From Mesorhizobium sophorae (lineage in GTDB: Bacteria; Pseudomonadota; Alphaproteobacteria; Rhizobiales; Rhizobiaceae): a stretch of DNA of 64,000 nt. The translations under genes were made by a program, and so were the position numbers. A model generated the notes under the pieces. It worked only from the letters and a program-made list of their open reading frames with translations, ran no database searches and had not been told where the DNA came from. The stretch is taken from NCBI RefSeq assembly GCF_002270415.1, contig NZ_NNRI01000002.1, positions 38,311 through 102,310 on the forward strand, read 5' to 3'. Shown here in pieces: positions 25,870 to 37,760 of this stretch (within the stretch, counting starts at the first letter, position 1; the number at the start of each line of letters is the position of its first letter).

Positions 25870-26460
25870 CTAATCCTGGCAGTGCCTGGGAATATGCACG
25901 CGCCGCCAGCCCGATGACCCTTCGCTGACCAGCACGCGCCGCGCCACCGTCCGGTAAGAGGCGGGAACATTGATGATGCGCCTTTGCTCCGGCTGCACCA
26001 GCACCTCCTCGGCGATGCTGTTATACTGCGCCGGGGTGACGACACGCCGTGTGCGTTCGGGCTGGATCACCACGGTCTCGGCGACACGCCCGTAGCGCGC
26101 CTTGTGCCAGACCTTGCACAGCACCTTGCGGCCATGGATGACGCGCCATTCCCAGGAATAGCCGCCATCATCGATCTGGACCGTATGGTAGACGGTGCGG
26201 GTGAGGGCGGGCACGACCTCGTAGGTCACTTGCGCCGGAACCGTCATCACCACGCGTTCGCGGGTGCCATAGATGGCCGGAACATAGTCGACCTGCTGTC
26301 CGGCCGGGCTGACCAGCACGTCTTCGTAGACGGTGTCGTAGACATCAGGCGTGCGGAACGGTTCATAGCATTCGACGGCGCGGCCGCCGGCCGCCGTTTG
26401 CGAAATCGTGCCGAGCACGGTCAGCCCGGCAATGGCGAAGCATGCGGTTTTCCTGAACAT
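25870..26460 (-). CDS. Exported repeat-rich protein of unknown function
   Basis: A 196-residue protein with a signal peptide (MFRKTACFAIAGLTVLGTISQTAA). The mature part is built from about four degenerate ~25-residue repeats of the form VLV-x-P...V-x-x-PA-x-Y-x-T, for example VLVSPAGQQVDYVPAIYGT and VLVQPEQRRIINVPASYRT. A SWEWRVIHGRKVLCKVWH segment interrupts them. The alternating valine pattern predicts beta strands. No family is recognised with confidence. It is divergent from clpP. Confidence 0.6.
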   Translation of the reverse strand: MFRKTACFAIAGLTVLGTISQTAAGGRAVECYEPFRTPDVYDTVYEDVLVSPAGQQVDYVPAIYGTRERVVMTVPAQVTYEVVPALTRTVYHTVQIDDGGYSWEWRVIHGRKVLCKVWHKARYGRVAETVVIQPERTRRVVTPAQYNSIAEEVLVQPEQRRIINVPASYRTVARRVLVSEGSSGWRRVHIPRHCQD

Positions 26461-26675
26461 GACACTCCCCCTGTTGAACGGTACGAAGACGGTTCAACGT
26501 TGGATTGTAGGGGAAGCAGCGTCGGGTAAAAGGGGGATTTGCCGTATTTCGTTAAGCAATGCGGTTAAGAAATTGCTACGGGTGGTGATGACATCGCCAA
26601 ACGATGACGACACGGGTCGATGATCCCCGTGAATAACCTTGATTCGACTTACCCAGATGGCTAGGACGGGTCGGC

Positions 26676-26708
26676 CTTGCACAAGGATGAGCCGACATCC
26701 TATTTACG
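26676..26708 (+). promoter_or_regulatory. Candidate heat-shock (RpoH-type) promoter of clpP
   Basis: CTTG at 26676 and CCTATTTACG at 26699-26708 fit the alphaproteobacterial heat-shock consensus CTTG...CYTATNTNNG, with a spacer of 19 instead of 17-18. This lies about 80 bases before the clpP start, in the 329-bp gap where no gene is seen, and heat control of clpP is well known. The rest of the gap shows nothing recognisable. Confidence 0.4.
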
Positions 26709-26789
26709 GAATGACGATCCAGAACCGATTCTGCCCGATCTGCGAGCCTTCCCGGCGCCGGAATCCCACCGCGAGATAAGAGATAACTA

Positions 26790-27419
26790 ATGAAGAACCC
26801 CGTCGAAACCTACATGAACCTCGTTCCGATGGTGGTCGAACAGACCAATCGCGGCGAGCGGGCCTACGACATTTTCTCGCGCCTCCTCAAGGAGCGCATC
26901 ATTTTCATCACCGGTCCGGTCGAGGACGGCATGGCGACGCTGGTCTGCGCGCAGCTTTTGTTCCTGGAAGCCGAGAATCCGAAGAAGGAAATCAACCTCT
27001 ACATCAACTCGCCGGGCGGCGTCGTCACCTCGGGCATGGCGATCTACGACACCATGCAGTTCATCAAGCCGGCAGTGTCGACGCTCTGCATCGGCCAGGC
27101 GGCCTCGATGGGTTCGCTGCTTTTGACCGCCGGCCACAAGGACATGCGCTTTGCCACGCCGAACGCCCGCATCATGGTTCACCAGCCTTCCGGCGGCTTC
27201 CAGGGCCAGGCGTCCGACATCGAGCGCCATGCCCAGGACATCATCAAGCTGAAGCGTCGCCTCAACGAGGTCTACGTCAAGCACACCGGCAAGAGCTACG
27301 AAGAGATCGAAAAGACGCTCGACCGCGACCATTTCATGACCGCCGACGAAGCCAGGGATTTCGGCCTCATCGACAAGGTCATTTCGTCGCGCGAGCCGGT
27401 AGAAGGCGCTGTGGCATAA
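26790..27419 (+). CDS. clpP: ATP-dependent Clp protease proteolytic subunit
   Basis: A 209-residue serine protease subunit that forms the tetradecameric ClpP barrel and works with ClpX or ClpA. The catalytic Ser lies in GQAASMGS, the catalytic His in MVHQPSGG, and an Asp follows in the [12 protein letters not shown] region. The N-terminus [17 protein letters not shown] is characteristic of alphaproteobacterial ClpP. clpX follows after a 295-bp gap. Confidence 0.98.
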   Translation: MKNPVETYMNLVPMVVEQTNRGERAYDIFSRLLKERIIFITGPVEDGMATLVCAQLLFLEAENPKKEINLYINSPGGVVTSGMAIYDTMQFIKPAVSTLCIGQAASMGSLLLTAGHKDMRFATPNARIMVHQPSGGFQGQASDIERHAQDIIKLKRRLNEVYVKHTGKSYEEIEKTLDRDHFMTADEARDFGLIDKVISSREPVEGAVA

Positions 27420-27714
27420 GGGCTAGTTGGCAGTTGGATGGCGGCATCACGCGCTTTTGGCGTGTCTTGCGGCATTTCAGCCACAATTGCCTGTTCCCTC
27501 GGGGGCCAGGATTGCCTACGTTAAGGCTATGTTGAGTTTCGGCGGCTTAGCTTTATGCGGGGCTGTCGCGAATCATTGCCACGTTTTCTGATTTGTGTTT
27601 CGTACGGAATGCGTTGCAGGAGCCGGACACTGGCGGCGGCGGATTCCCGCGATAGATGAGAGTATGCGCCCTTTCAGCCAGACCATCGGCGGGCGGCCAT
27701 GAAAGGACATGAAA

Positions 27715-28989
<1,275 letters not shown>

Positions 28990-29013
28990 CATGAGCCCAC
29001 AGCGGAATTTTGA

Positions 29014-29038
29014 AACGGCGCCGCAAGGCGCCGTTTTG
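29014..29038 (+). terminator. Rho-independent terminator after clpX
   Basis: A perfect 9-bp stem AACGGCGCC / GGCGCCGTT with a GCAA tetraloop, followed by TTT, about 25 bases past the clpX stop. The remaining ~250 bases up to lon contain no gene and presumably hold the lon promoter. Confidence 0.85.
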
Positions 29039-29295
29039 CTGTCACGCAGGGTTTTGCGGCTGCGCCCGGTCTCGCCGTCGCAAATCTGTCACTTGCGGGT
29101 AAGTTGGAGGAGCGGATTTGTACGGGCCCCTTGATCTTTGTGGATCGTGCATCCAACTAACTGGAGAAGGCCGAGGTGCCCGATTTCTGTGCTGTAAAAC
29201 TCCCGTCATAAACGGTGGTAGGCGGAACGATCCCCGGTCGTTAATATGAGATTCGCGGTTGGCTGATTGGCGGCCGCGACATGAAAGGTTGGACA

Positions 29296-31707
<2,412 letters not shown>

Positions 31708-31760
31708 AGCGGCGCAACGCGTCCACCTGGACGCGCTAGGGACGCTCTAACACTCGAGAC

Positions 31761-31812
31761 TTGCGCATAGTCCCTTCCGAAAACCGGCTACGGTTTTCGG
31801 GGTCATGCGTAA
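31761..31812. repeat. Intergenic palindrome, GCGCAT family
   Basis: Outer arms TTGCGCAT / ATGCGTAA enclose an inner perfect hairpin CCGAAAACCG-GCTA-CGGTTTTCGG. It shares the AACCGG...GGTTTTCGG core with the repeat at 10001. It lies just downstream of lon. Confidence 0.7.
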
Positions 31813-31843
31813 GTTTTCGCTAAGGTTGCAGTGCACAAACGGA

Positions 31844-31869
31844 GAGCCGGGCTTCGCGCCCGGCTTTTT
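31844..31869 (+). terminator. Rho-independent terminator after lon
   Basis: Stem GCCGGGC / GCCCGGC with a short TTCGC loop and a following TTTTT run. A second GC-rich palindrome (CCCCGGAATTCCGGG plus T tract) follows at about 31880. Together with the palindromic repeat these fill the ~300-bp gap between lon and hupB. Confidence 0.85.
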
Positions 31870-32009
31870 CATGTGAAAAACCCCGGAATTCCGGGCTTTT
31901 TCCGCTTTTTCTTGGGCATTTCGACTTGGTTGCGGGAACGCTTCTTTCTAAAGTCCGTTTCCTGCCGGATGAGTCGTAAGTTCCGGTGTTCTCATGGAAG
32001 GGAATTTTT

Positions 32010-32282
32010 ATGAACAAGAACGAACTGGTGTCCGCTGTCGCCGACGCCGCGAGCATTTCGAAGGGTGACGCACAGTCGGCGGTCGACGCGGTGTTTTCCG
32101 TGATCACCGGCGAACTGAAGAAGGGCGGCGATGTCCGGCTTGTCGGCTTTGGCAATTTCACCGTGTCAAAGCGTGCGGCTTCGACGGGCCGCAACCCGCA
32201 GACAGGCGCCGAAGTCCAGATCCCGGCGCGTACCGTGCCGAAGTTCTCGGCCGGCAAAGGCCTCAAGGACGCGGTCAACTAA
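32010..32282 (+). CDS. hupB: DNA-binding protein HU, beta type
   Basis: A 90-residue HU/IHF-family nucleoid protein: MNKNELVSAVADAASIS, GFGNFTVSKRAASTGRNPQTG with the DNA-binding arm, and PKFSAGKGLKDAVN at the C-terminus. It bends DNA non-specifically as a dimer. AGGGAA precedes the ATG. A weak promoter-like TTGGTT-N17-TAAAGT is present upstream. The lon-hupB order is conserved in Rhizobiales. Confidence 0.97.
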   Translation: MNKNELVSAVADAASISKGDAQSAVDAVFSVITGELKKGGDVRLVGFGNFTVSKRAASTGRNPQTGAEVQIPARTVPKFSAGKGLKDAVN

Positions 32283-32304
32283 GCGACTTTTTCTTTCAGA
32301 GACC

Positions 32305-32337
32305 AGAAAAGCCGGGCCTGCCCGGCTTTTCTTTTTT
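32305..32337 (+). terminator. Rho-independent terminator of hupB
   Basis: Perfect palindrome AGAAAAGCCGGGC-CT-GCCCGGCTTTTCT followed by TTTTT, 22 bases past the hupB stop. Confidence 0.9.
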
Positions 32338-32367
32338 GTGCCCGACGCCGGTACACGCGACCAGAAA

Positions 32368-32391
32368 AGCCGGGCTTGGCCCGGCTTTTCT
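32368..32391. repeat. 24-bp direct repeat (left), part of the second terminator hairpin
   Basis: AGCCGGGCTTGGCCCGGCTT plus TTCT immediately left of the IS element; an identical copy flanks the right end at 33943-33966. It belongs to a second AGAAAAGCCGGGC-type hairpin beginning at 32363. Most simply read as a target-site duplication. Confidence 0.85.
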
Positions 32392-33942
32392 CAGACTGCT
32401 GACAAACCCCTGGCTTTTGCTGGGGGTTTTTGATTCACTGGGTCATGTTGAAGCGACCCGCCCCCGAACAGACCGCGCTTGAGATGGTAACGTTGGATCA
32501 GCTTGTTCCGGCTGATCATCTGTTGCGCAAGATCGAGCGCGCGATCGACTTTTCGTTCATCCACGATCTGACCGCGCCGCTGTACTGCGCCGACAATGGC
32601 CGGCCGCCGCTCGACCCGACCTTGATGTTCAAGGCGCTGTTCATCGGCTACCTGTTTGGGGTTCGCTCGGAACGCCAGTTGGTGCGCGAGATCGAGGTCA
32701 ACGTCGCCTATCGCTGGTTCCTGCGGCTGAAGCTGACGGACAAGGTGTTCGACGCCTCGACGCTGTCGCAGAACCGACGCCGGCGCTATCAGGATGAGAC
32801 CATCGCGCAGGGTATCTTCGACAGGATCGTCGAGCAGGCGATCCGGCATGGGCTTGTCGACGGCACAGTGCTCTACACCGACAGTACGCATCTGAAGGCC
32901 AGCGCCAACAAGAACCGCTTCGACCTTGCGGTGGTGGCCAAGTCGCGCGCCGACTACTGGGAAGCGCTGGACGCCGCGATCGAGGAGGACCGGGTCCAAC
33001 ATGGCAAGAAGCCGTTGAAGGAGAAGGAACGCCAGCCCGCCGAGAAGCAGACCAAGGTGTCGCGTACCGACCCCGACAGCGGCTACATGGTGCGCGACGG
33101 CAAGCCGAAGGGCTTCTTCTATCTCGACCACCGCACGGTGGACGCCGCCCATGCCATCATCACCGACACCCATGCCACGCCGGCCAACGTGCATGACTCG
33201 ATCGTCTATCTCTCACGCCTCGACCGACAGCGCCAACGCTTCGGCTTCCAAGTGGGGGCGGTTGGGCTCGATGCGGGATACGCAACCGCTGGCATCGCCA
33301 AGGGATTGGAGGACCGCGACATCCTCGGCGTCACCGGCTATCGCAATCCAACACCACCCAAGCCCGGCATGATGAGGAAAACCGCCTTCGCTTATGAGCC
33401 GGATCTGGATGGCTATCGCTGCCCACAGGGCCAGCTTCTCAGCTACGCCACCACCGATCGCAACGGCTACCGCCAATACAAGAGCGACCCGGCCATTTGC
33501 CAAACCTGCCCGCTGCTGGCCTCCTGCACGACCAACGCCGCCGCGACACGCACCATCACCCGCCATGTCTGGCAAGATGCGCGAGAGCGCATCGACGCCA
33601 ATCGCCTCACCGGCTGGGGCAAGCTTATCTACCGCCGCCGCAAGGAGACCGTCGAGCGCTCCTTCGCGGACGCCAAGCAACTGCATGGCCACCGCTACGC
33701 CCGCTTCCGAAGTCACGTTCGCGTCGCCTGCCAGTGCCTGATTGCAGCCGCCGCCCAGAACATCAAGAAAATCGCCCTTTGCCTGTGGCCAAAGCCAAAA
33801 CCAGGCATCGCCTGAGGCCAGCGAACCACGGGTCCCCGTCCTGCAACCTCCTGTCAAATTGTCCTGACAACGAAATCGCTAACCCGTTCAGTCGCATAAA
33901 ACAAAACCCCGCCTAAAATAGACGGGGTTTGTCAGCAGTCTG
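32392..33942 (+). mobile_element. IS1182-like insertion sequence, 1551 bp, complete
   Basis: Bounded by perfect 19-bp terminal inverted repeats CAGACTGCTGACAAACCCC (32392-32410) and its reverse complement (33924-33942). It has one intact transposase gene. Each end carries a subterminal hairpin with T/A tracts (AACCCC...GGGGTT), probably blocking read-through transcription. The element sits in a palindromic transcription terminator, a known preference of the IS1182 family, and is flanked by an identical 24-bp repeat of that terminator. Confidence 0.9.
32445..33815 (+). CDS. IS1182 family transposase
   Basis: A 456-residue transposase. The N-terminal region LVPADHLLRKIERAIDFSFIHDL and the following DPTLMFKALFIGYLFGVRSERQLVREI are typical of the IS1182 family, as are the DDE-type segments VLYTDSTHLKA, VGLDAGYATAG and RRKETVERSFADAKQLHGHRYAR. 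A cysteine-containing CQTCPLLASC segment precedes the last acidic residue. The frame is intact, so the element may be active. The ATG at 32445 is preferred over an upstream TTG. Confidence 0.95.
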   Translation: MLKRPAPEQTALEMVTLDQLVPADHLLRKIERAIDFSFIHDLTAPLYCADNGRPPLDPTLMFKALFIGYLFGVRSERQLVREIEVNVAYRWFLRLKLTDKVFDASTLSQNRRRRYQDETIAQGIFDRIVEQAIRHGLVDGTVLYTDSTHLKASANKNRFDLAVVAKSRADYWEALDAAIEEDRVQHGKKPLKEKERQPAEKQTKVSRTDPDSGYMVRDGKPKGFFYLDHRTVDAAHAIITDTHATPANVHDSIVYLSRLDRQRQRFGFQVGAVGLDAGYATAGIAKGLEDRDILGVTGYRNPTPPKPGMMRKTAFAYEPDLDGYRCPQGQLLSYATTDRNGYRQYKSDPAICQTCPLLASCTTNAAATRTITRHVWQDARERIDANRLTGWGKLIYRRRKETVERSFADAKQLHGHRYARFRSHVRVACQCLIAAAAQNIKKIALCLWPKPKPGIA

Positions 33943-33966
33943 AGCCGGGCTTGGCCCGGCTTTTCT
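33943..33966. repeat. 24-bp direct repeat (right), followed by T tract
   Basis: Identical to 32368-32391. Here the hairpin GCCGGGCTTGGCCCGGC runs into TTTTCTTTTTTT, so it still looks like a working terminator. Confidence 0.85.
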
Positions 33967-34010
33967 TTTTTTGTGCCCGAGGCACAGCGGTTGCCTGCGT
34001 CGGAAGCAAA

Positions 34011-35033
34011 CTATGCGGTCGGCGCGTCGGCGCGCATCAGGCCTTCCTGCTTGAGATCGGCCCAGAGCGCCGCCGGCAGTTTCGCATCGAGCAACGAACG
34101 GTTGCTCTCGACTTCGCTCGGCCGCTGGCCACCGGGGATCACCGAAACCACCGAAGGGTGCTGCAGCGGGAATTGCAGGGCAGCCTCGATCAGCCGCACG
34201 CCATGGCGCTTGCAGACGGCGTCGATGCGCGCGACGCGGTCCATGATATCCTGTGGCGCCTCCGAGTGGTTGTAATACGCACCGGGTTTCGGCCCGGTCG
34301 CCAGTATGCCGGAGTTGTAGGGTCCGCCGAGGACGATGCCGATGCCGCGTGCCTGGCAGAGCGGCAGGAAGGACGCCAGCGCCTCCTGTTCGAGCAGCGT
34401 ATAGCGCCCGGCGAGCAGGAACAGGTCGAAATCGCCACGCTCGGCCAGCGTCTGGGCAACTTGCCACTCATTGATGCCGCCACCGAACGCCTTGATCACG
34501 CCCTGGTCGCGCAGCGAGAGCAGCCCGTAATAGCCCGAACGCATGAACTCCTCGATGCGCCGGTCGGACGCTTCCTTGCTGCCATGGGTGAAGATGTCGA
34601 CATCATGCACAAAGAGGATGTCGATACGGTCGACGCCGAGGCGCTCGAGCGAGGCTTCGAACGAACGCATGACACCGTCATAGCTGTAGTCGTAAACCTC
34701 GCGGCGCGACGGCGTGTCGAAGAACTTGCCGATGCCGGTGCGCTGTTCCGGCGGGCAGGCGCGCATGATGCGGCCGACCTTGCTCGACAGCACATAGTCA
34801 TCGCGCTTCTTCGAGCGCAGGAACGGATTGAGCCGCGTTTCCGACAGGCCGAGCCCGTAGAGCGGCGCGGTGTCGTAGTAGCGGCAGCCGGTCGCCCAGG
34901 CGGCCTCCAGAGTTGCGTTGGCGTCCTCGTCCGACACGGCACGGTAGAGATTGCCGAGCGGCGCGGTGCCGAAGCCGAGCTCGGTAAAAGGGATGCCGCC
35001 ATTGCCGATGCGGTCGAAGTGCCGTGTCTTCAT
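34011..35033 (-). CDS. Aldo/keto reductase, D-threo-aldose/L-fucose dehydrogenase-like
   Basis: A 340-residue NAD(P)-dependent TIM-barrel oxidoreductase. Catalytic Asp-Tyr lie in YYDTAPLYGLGLSE, the Lys in VLSSKVGR and the His in DILFVHDVD. The start FTELGFGTAPLGNLYRAV and the long loop before YDYSYDGVMRSFEASLERLG are typical of the D-threo-aldose 1-dehydrogenase/L-fucose dehydrogenase/pyridoxal dehydrogenase subgroup. It is divergent from the SIS gene of a sugar-utilisation locus, which supports a role on an aldose. Confidence 0.87.
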   Translation of the reverse strand: MKTRHFDRIGNGGIPFTELGFGTAPLGNLYRAVSDEDANATLEAAWATGCRYYDTAPLYGLGLSETRLNPFLRSKKRDDYVLSSKVGRIMRACPPEQRTGIGKFFDTPSRREVYDYSYDGVMRSFEASLERLGVDRIDILFVHDVDIFTHGSKEASDRRIEEFMRSGYYGLLSLRDQGVIKAFGGGINEWQVAQTLAERGDFDLFLLAGRYTLLEQEALASFLPLCQARGIGIVLGGPYNSGILATGPKPGAYYNHSEAPQDIMDRVARIDAVCKRHGVRLIEAALQFPLQHPSVVSVIPGGQRPSEVESNRSLLDAKLPAALWADLKQEGLMRADAPTA

Positions 35034-35209
35034 ATGCTGCTGTCTGCCTCACTTGATTTGTCTGACATGACACTATCATGCCTGTGGCTCGGCAAAAGCG
35101 TTGCGGATCGTTGGACACGCATTTTCGCGGTTGCTAGCATGAGCGAAATCAAGCTGTTCGTCGCAGCAAGAGCGACAATCCCCGGGATGATTTCGATGCC
35201 AGGTTCGCC

Positions 35210-35776
35210 GTGACCGACAACAGCGAAAATCCGTTCAGGACCGCGCTTGGCGAACTCGGCAGCGTGCTGGCACGCGTCGACGGCAGCCGCATCGACGCCG
35301 CCTGCAAGATGCTCGCAGGAGCCGGACAAATCGTCGTCTATGGTTGCGGGCGCGAGGCCTTGCAGGTCAAGGGCTTTGCCATGCGGCTCTATCATCTCGG
35401 CCTGCCGGTCTCGGTTGTCGGCGACATGAACACGCCGCCGCTGGGACCCGGCGATGTCTTCCTGGCCAGTTCTGGGCCGGGAGAAACCTCGACCGTGCTC
35501 ACCTTGATGCAGGTCGCGCACGGTGCCGGCGCAACGAACCTCCTGCTGACAGCCCAGGTCGAAAGCAGTGCGGCAAAGCGCGCCGATTTCACGCTGCTCA
35601 TTCCTGCGCAGACCATGGCCAACGACCAGGGGACCAAGAAAACGTCGGTGCTGCCGATGGGTTCGGTGTTCGAAGGGGCGCTGTTCCTGCTGTTCGAGGT
35701 GATGGTGCTGAAGCTCAGGGATTTGATCGGCGCTTCGTCGGAAGCGATGCGCGCCCGCCACACCAACATGGAATAG
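35210..35776 (+). CDS. SIS-domain sugar isomerase, HxlB (6-phospho-3-hexuloisomerase)-like
   Basis: A 188-residue single SIS domain: IVVYGCGREALQVKGFAMRLYHLGLPVSVVGD and GDVFLASSGPGETSTVLTL are the phosphosugar-binding loops, and GSVFEGALFLLFEVMVLKL forms the C-terminal helix, as in HxlB. These proteins isomerise phosphosugars. The start is GTG with AGG upstream; no in-frame ATG is nearby. It is followed three bases later by the creatininase-like gene, and the two should be co-translated. Confidence 0.8.
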   Translation: MTDNSENPFRTALGELGSVLARVDGSRIDAACKMLAGAGQIVVYGCGREALQVKGFAMRLYHLGLPVSVVGDMNTPPLGPGDVFLASSGPGETSTVLTLMQVAHGAGATNLLLTAQVESSAAKRADFTLLIPAQTMANDQGTKKTSVLPMGSVFEGALFLLFEVMVLKLRDLIGASSEAMRARHTNME

Positions 35777-35779
35777 ATC

Positions 35780-36523
35780 ATGCGCTACGAACTGATGCTG
35801 CCGCACCAGATCCGCAAGGCGATAGTCGAGAACTGGCCGGTCGCGTTGCCGCTCGGCGTGCTCGAATACCATGGCGAGCACATGGCCGTCGGCATGGACA
35901 CGCTGGCCGTCATCAAGACGCTGGAGCTGTTCGAGAAGGAGCGTGACATCGTCATCCTGCCGCCCTTCTACTATGGCGCGGCAAGCTACGCCGTGGCGGC
36001 GCCGGAAGGCAGTGGCTCGGTGCAGGTCGGCGGCAACGCGCTGGCGCCGTTCGGCGAAGAGCTGTTCTACAGCTTGCTGCGCATCGGCTTTCGCAACATC
36101 CACGCCATCATCCACCACCAGACCGAGAATTTCGCCGCCGGCATGCCGACCGATCTCGCCTTCAAGACCGCCGGCCGGCAGGCGATCTTCCGCTTCCTCG
36201 AAAAGGAGCGCGGCGAGGGCTGGTGGGGCTCGGAGGCGATGGCCGGCTATTATGCCCAGCACGCCGAGGGCGGCAATTTCTTCAACTGGGTGCAGGTGCA
36301 TCCGCTGATGTCGGCGGCAATGAACGGCAAGTACCCGTTCGACCATGCCGGCATCGGCGAGACGTCGCTGATGCTTGCGCTATGCCCGGAAGCTGTCGAT
36401 GCCAGTCACTTCGAAGACAACAAGAGCTGGTACACCGCGACCGCCAAGGACGCTTCGGCCGAGCTCGGGCAAAAGGGCGTCGCCATGATCATGGATCATT
36501 TGCGCGCTATCCTGAGGAGCTAA
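35780..36523 (+). CDS. Creatininase family amidohydrolase
   Basis: A 247-residue protein with the creatininase metal-binding pattern: LPLGVLEYHGEHMAVGMDTL (Glu, His and Asp ligands), a conserved FRNIHAIIHHQT and a later DHAGIGETSLML glutamate loop. The family hydrolyses creatinine-like cyclic amides or acts in pathways such as mycofactocin or riboflavin-related ones; location in a sugar locus suggests a different, unknown substrate. Its last four bases overlap the convergent small membrane-protein gene. Confidence 0.85.
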   Translation: MRYELMLPHQIRKAIVENWPVALPLGVLEYHGEHMAVGMDTLAVIKTLELFEKERDIVILPPFYYGAASYAVAAPEGSGSVQVGGNALAPFGEELFYSLLRIGFRNIHAIIHHQTENFAAGMPTDLAFKTAGRQAIFRFLEKERGEGWWGSEAMAGYYAQHAEGGNFFNWVQVHPLMSAAMNGKYPFDHAGIGETSLMLALCPEAVDASHFEDNKSWYTATAKDASAELGQKGVAMIMDHLRAILRS

Positions 36524-36834
36524 CCGCCGATTTTCTGCCGCTCCGCCCTATAGTCGGAGATCGACTTGTCCGGATCGCTTTTGGTCGCCACGGCCCAGAT
36601 GAAGGTGCCGCCGCCGGCAATGGCAAGGATGGCAAACAGCGCGATGCCGAGCGGAAATGTCTTGGTGTAGAGCACAATCAGCAGCATCGACAGGCCGCCT
36701 CCGACCATCGCCACCACAAAGCCGGCGATGACGGCGCGTCCCTGCCAGGCGATCGGCATGACGCCCTTTCCGTAGCGGTCGTAGCCCTTGTGGCCAACGC
36801 GGATGTTGCGCGCGAACCAGTATTTGGCGGCCAT
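36520..36834 (-). CDS. Small two-helix membrane protein
   Basis: A 104-residue protein with a basic N-terminus (AAKYWFARNIRVGHKGYDRYGKG), two transmembrane segments (about residues 32-56 and 58-84) and a polar tail ending SDYRAERQK. It starts three bases after the permease stop and is probably the last gene of the sugar-import operon. No function is assigned. Confidence 0.65.
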   Translation of the reverse strand: MAAKYWFARNIRVGHKGYDRYGKGVMPIAWQGRAVIAGFVVAMVGGGLSMLLIVLYTKTFPLGIALFAILAIAGGGTFIWAVATKSDPDKSISDYRAERQKIGG

Positions 36835-36837
36835 CGC

Positions 36838-37755
36838 CTATTTCACCGCTCCCGCGGTCATGCCCATGATCAGATAGCGTTCGAGCGCTATGCCGATGAC
36901 GGCCAATGGCGCAATCGCCGCAGTGGCAAGCGCGGCCATGGACCACCAGTTGATGCCTTGCGAGCCGGTCTGGCTCGCCACCATGACCGGAATTGTCTTG
37001 GCGTCGGTCGAGGTCAGCAGCGCAGCGAAGAAATACTCGTTCCAGCACAGCACCATCGCCAGGATGAAGGCGGCGACCATGCCCGGCAGCGCGATCGGCA
37101 TGACGATCCGGAAGAAAGCCCCCCAGATTGACAGCCCGTCCACGAGCGCTGCTTCCTCGAGCTCAACCGGTATGGAATTGAACTGGTCGCGCATGATCCA
37201 GATGACGATCGGCAGCACCATCAGCGTGTAGAGCAGGATCAGTCCGACGCGCGTGTCGAGCAGGCCGACCTCCCGGTAGAGCACCAGGAAGGGCAAGGCC
37301 AGCACCACCGGCGGCAGGATCAGCTGCGACAGGAAGAAGAACGAGATGTCTTCGTTCTTGAACCAGGCGAAATGGTAGCGATAGCGGGTAAGCCCGTAGG
37401 CGGCGAGGCTGCCGATGATGATGGCGAGGCTCGATGCGCCGACCGAGGTGATCACCGAATTCATGAAGCGTTTGAGGAACTCCTCGCGCACCGTCGAGGT
37501 CTGGAAGATCGAATCCGGCGACAGGCCGAGCGAGCGCCAGCCCTTCCAGTCCGGCTGGAAGTCGACGAAGGGGATGAGGTGGCCCTGGGTGACGTCGACT
37601 GCTGTCTTGAACGAGGTGGTTATCGTCCAGTAGATCGGGAACAGGCAGATGAACGCCCAAAAGACGAGCGCCCCATAGATGAAAACGCGGCTGGCGACGA
37701 AGCTCGCCGGCGAGCGGATCTCTGAGGCAACGTATTCGGTGGTCTGGACGCTCAT
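36838..37755 (-). CDS. Carbohydrate ABC transporter permease (MalG type)
   Basis: A 305-residue inner-membrane permease with about six transmembrane segments. The EAA loop that contacts the ATPase is present as ELEEAALVDGLSIWGAFFRIVMPIALPG. The N-terminal ~15 residues are cytoplasmic. ATG 37755 starts six bases before the end of the upstream permease gene region. It pairs with the MalF-type permease to form the channel of a CUT1 sugar importer. Confidence 0.93.
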   Translation of the reverse strand: MSVQTTEYVASEIRSPASFVASRVFIYGALVFWAFICLFPIYWTITTSFKTAVDVTQGHLIPFVDFQPDWKGWRSLGLSPDSIFQTSTVREEFLKRFMNSVITSVGASSLAIIIGSLAAYGLTRYRYHFAWFKNEDISFFFLSQLILPPVVLALPFLVLYREVGLLDTRVGLILLYTLMVLPIVIWIMRDQFNSIPVELEEAALVDGLSIWGAFFRIVMPIALPGMVAAFILAMVLCWNEYFFAALLTSTDAKTIPVMVASQTGSQGINWWSMAALATAAIAPLAVIGIALERYLIMGMTAGAVK

Positions 37756-37760
37756 CTGGC

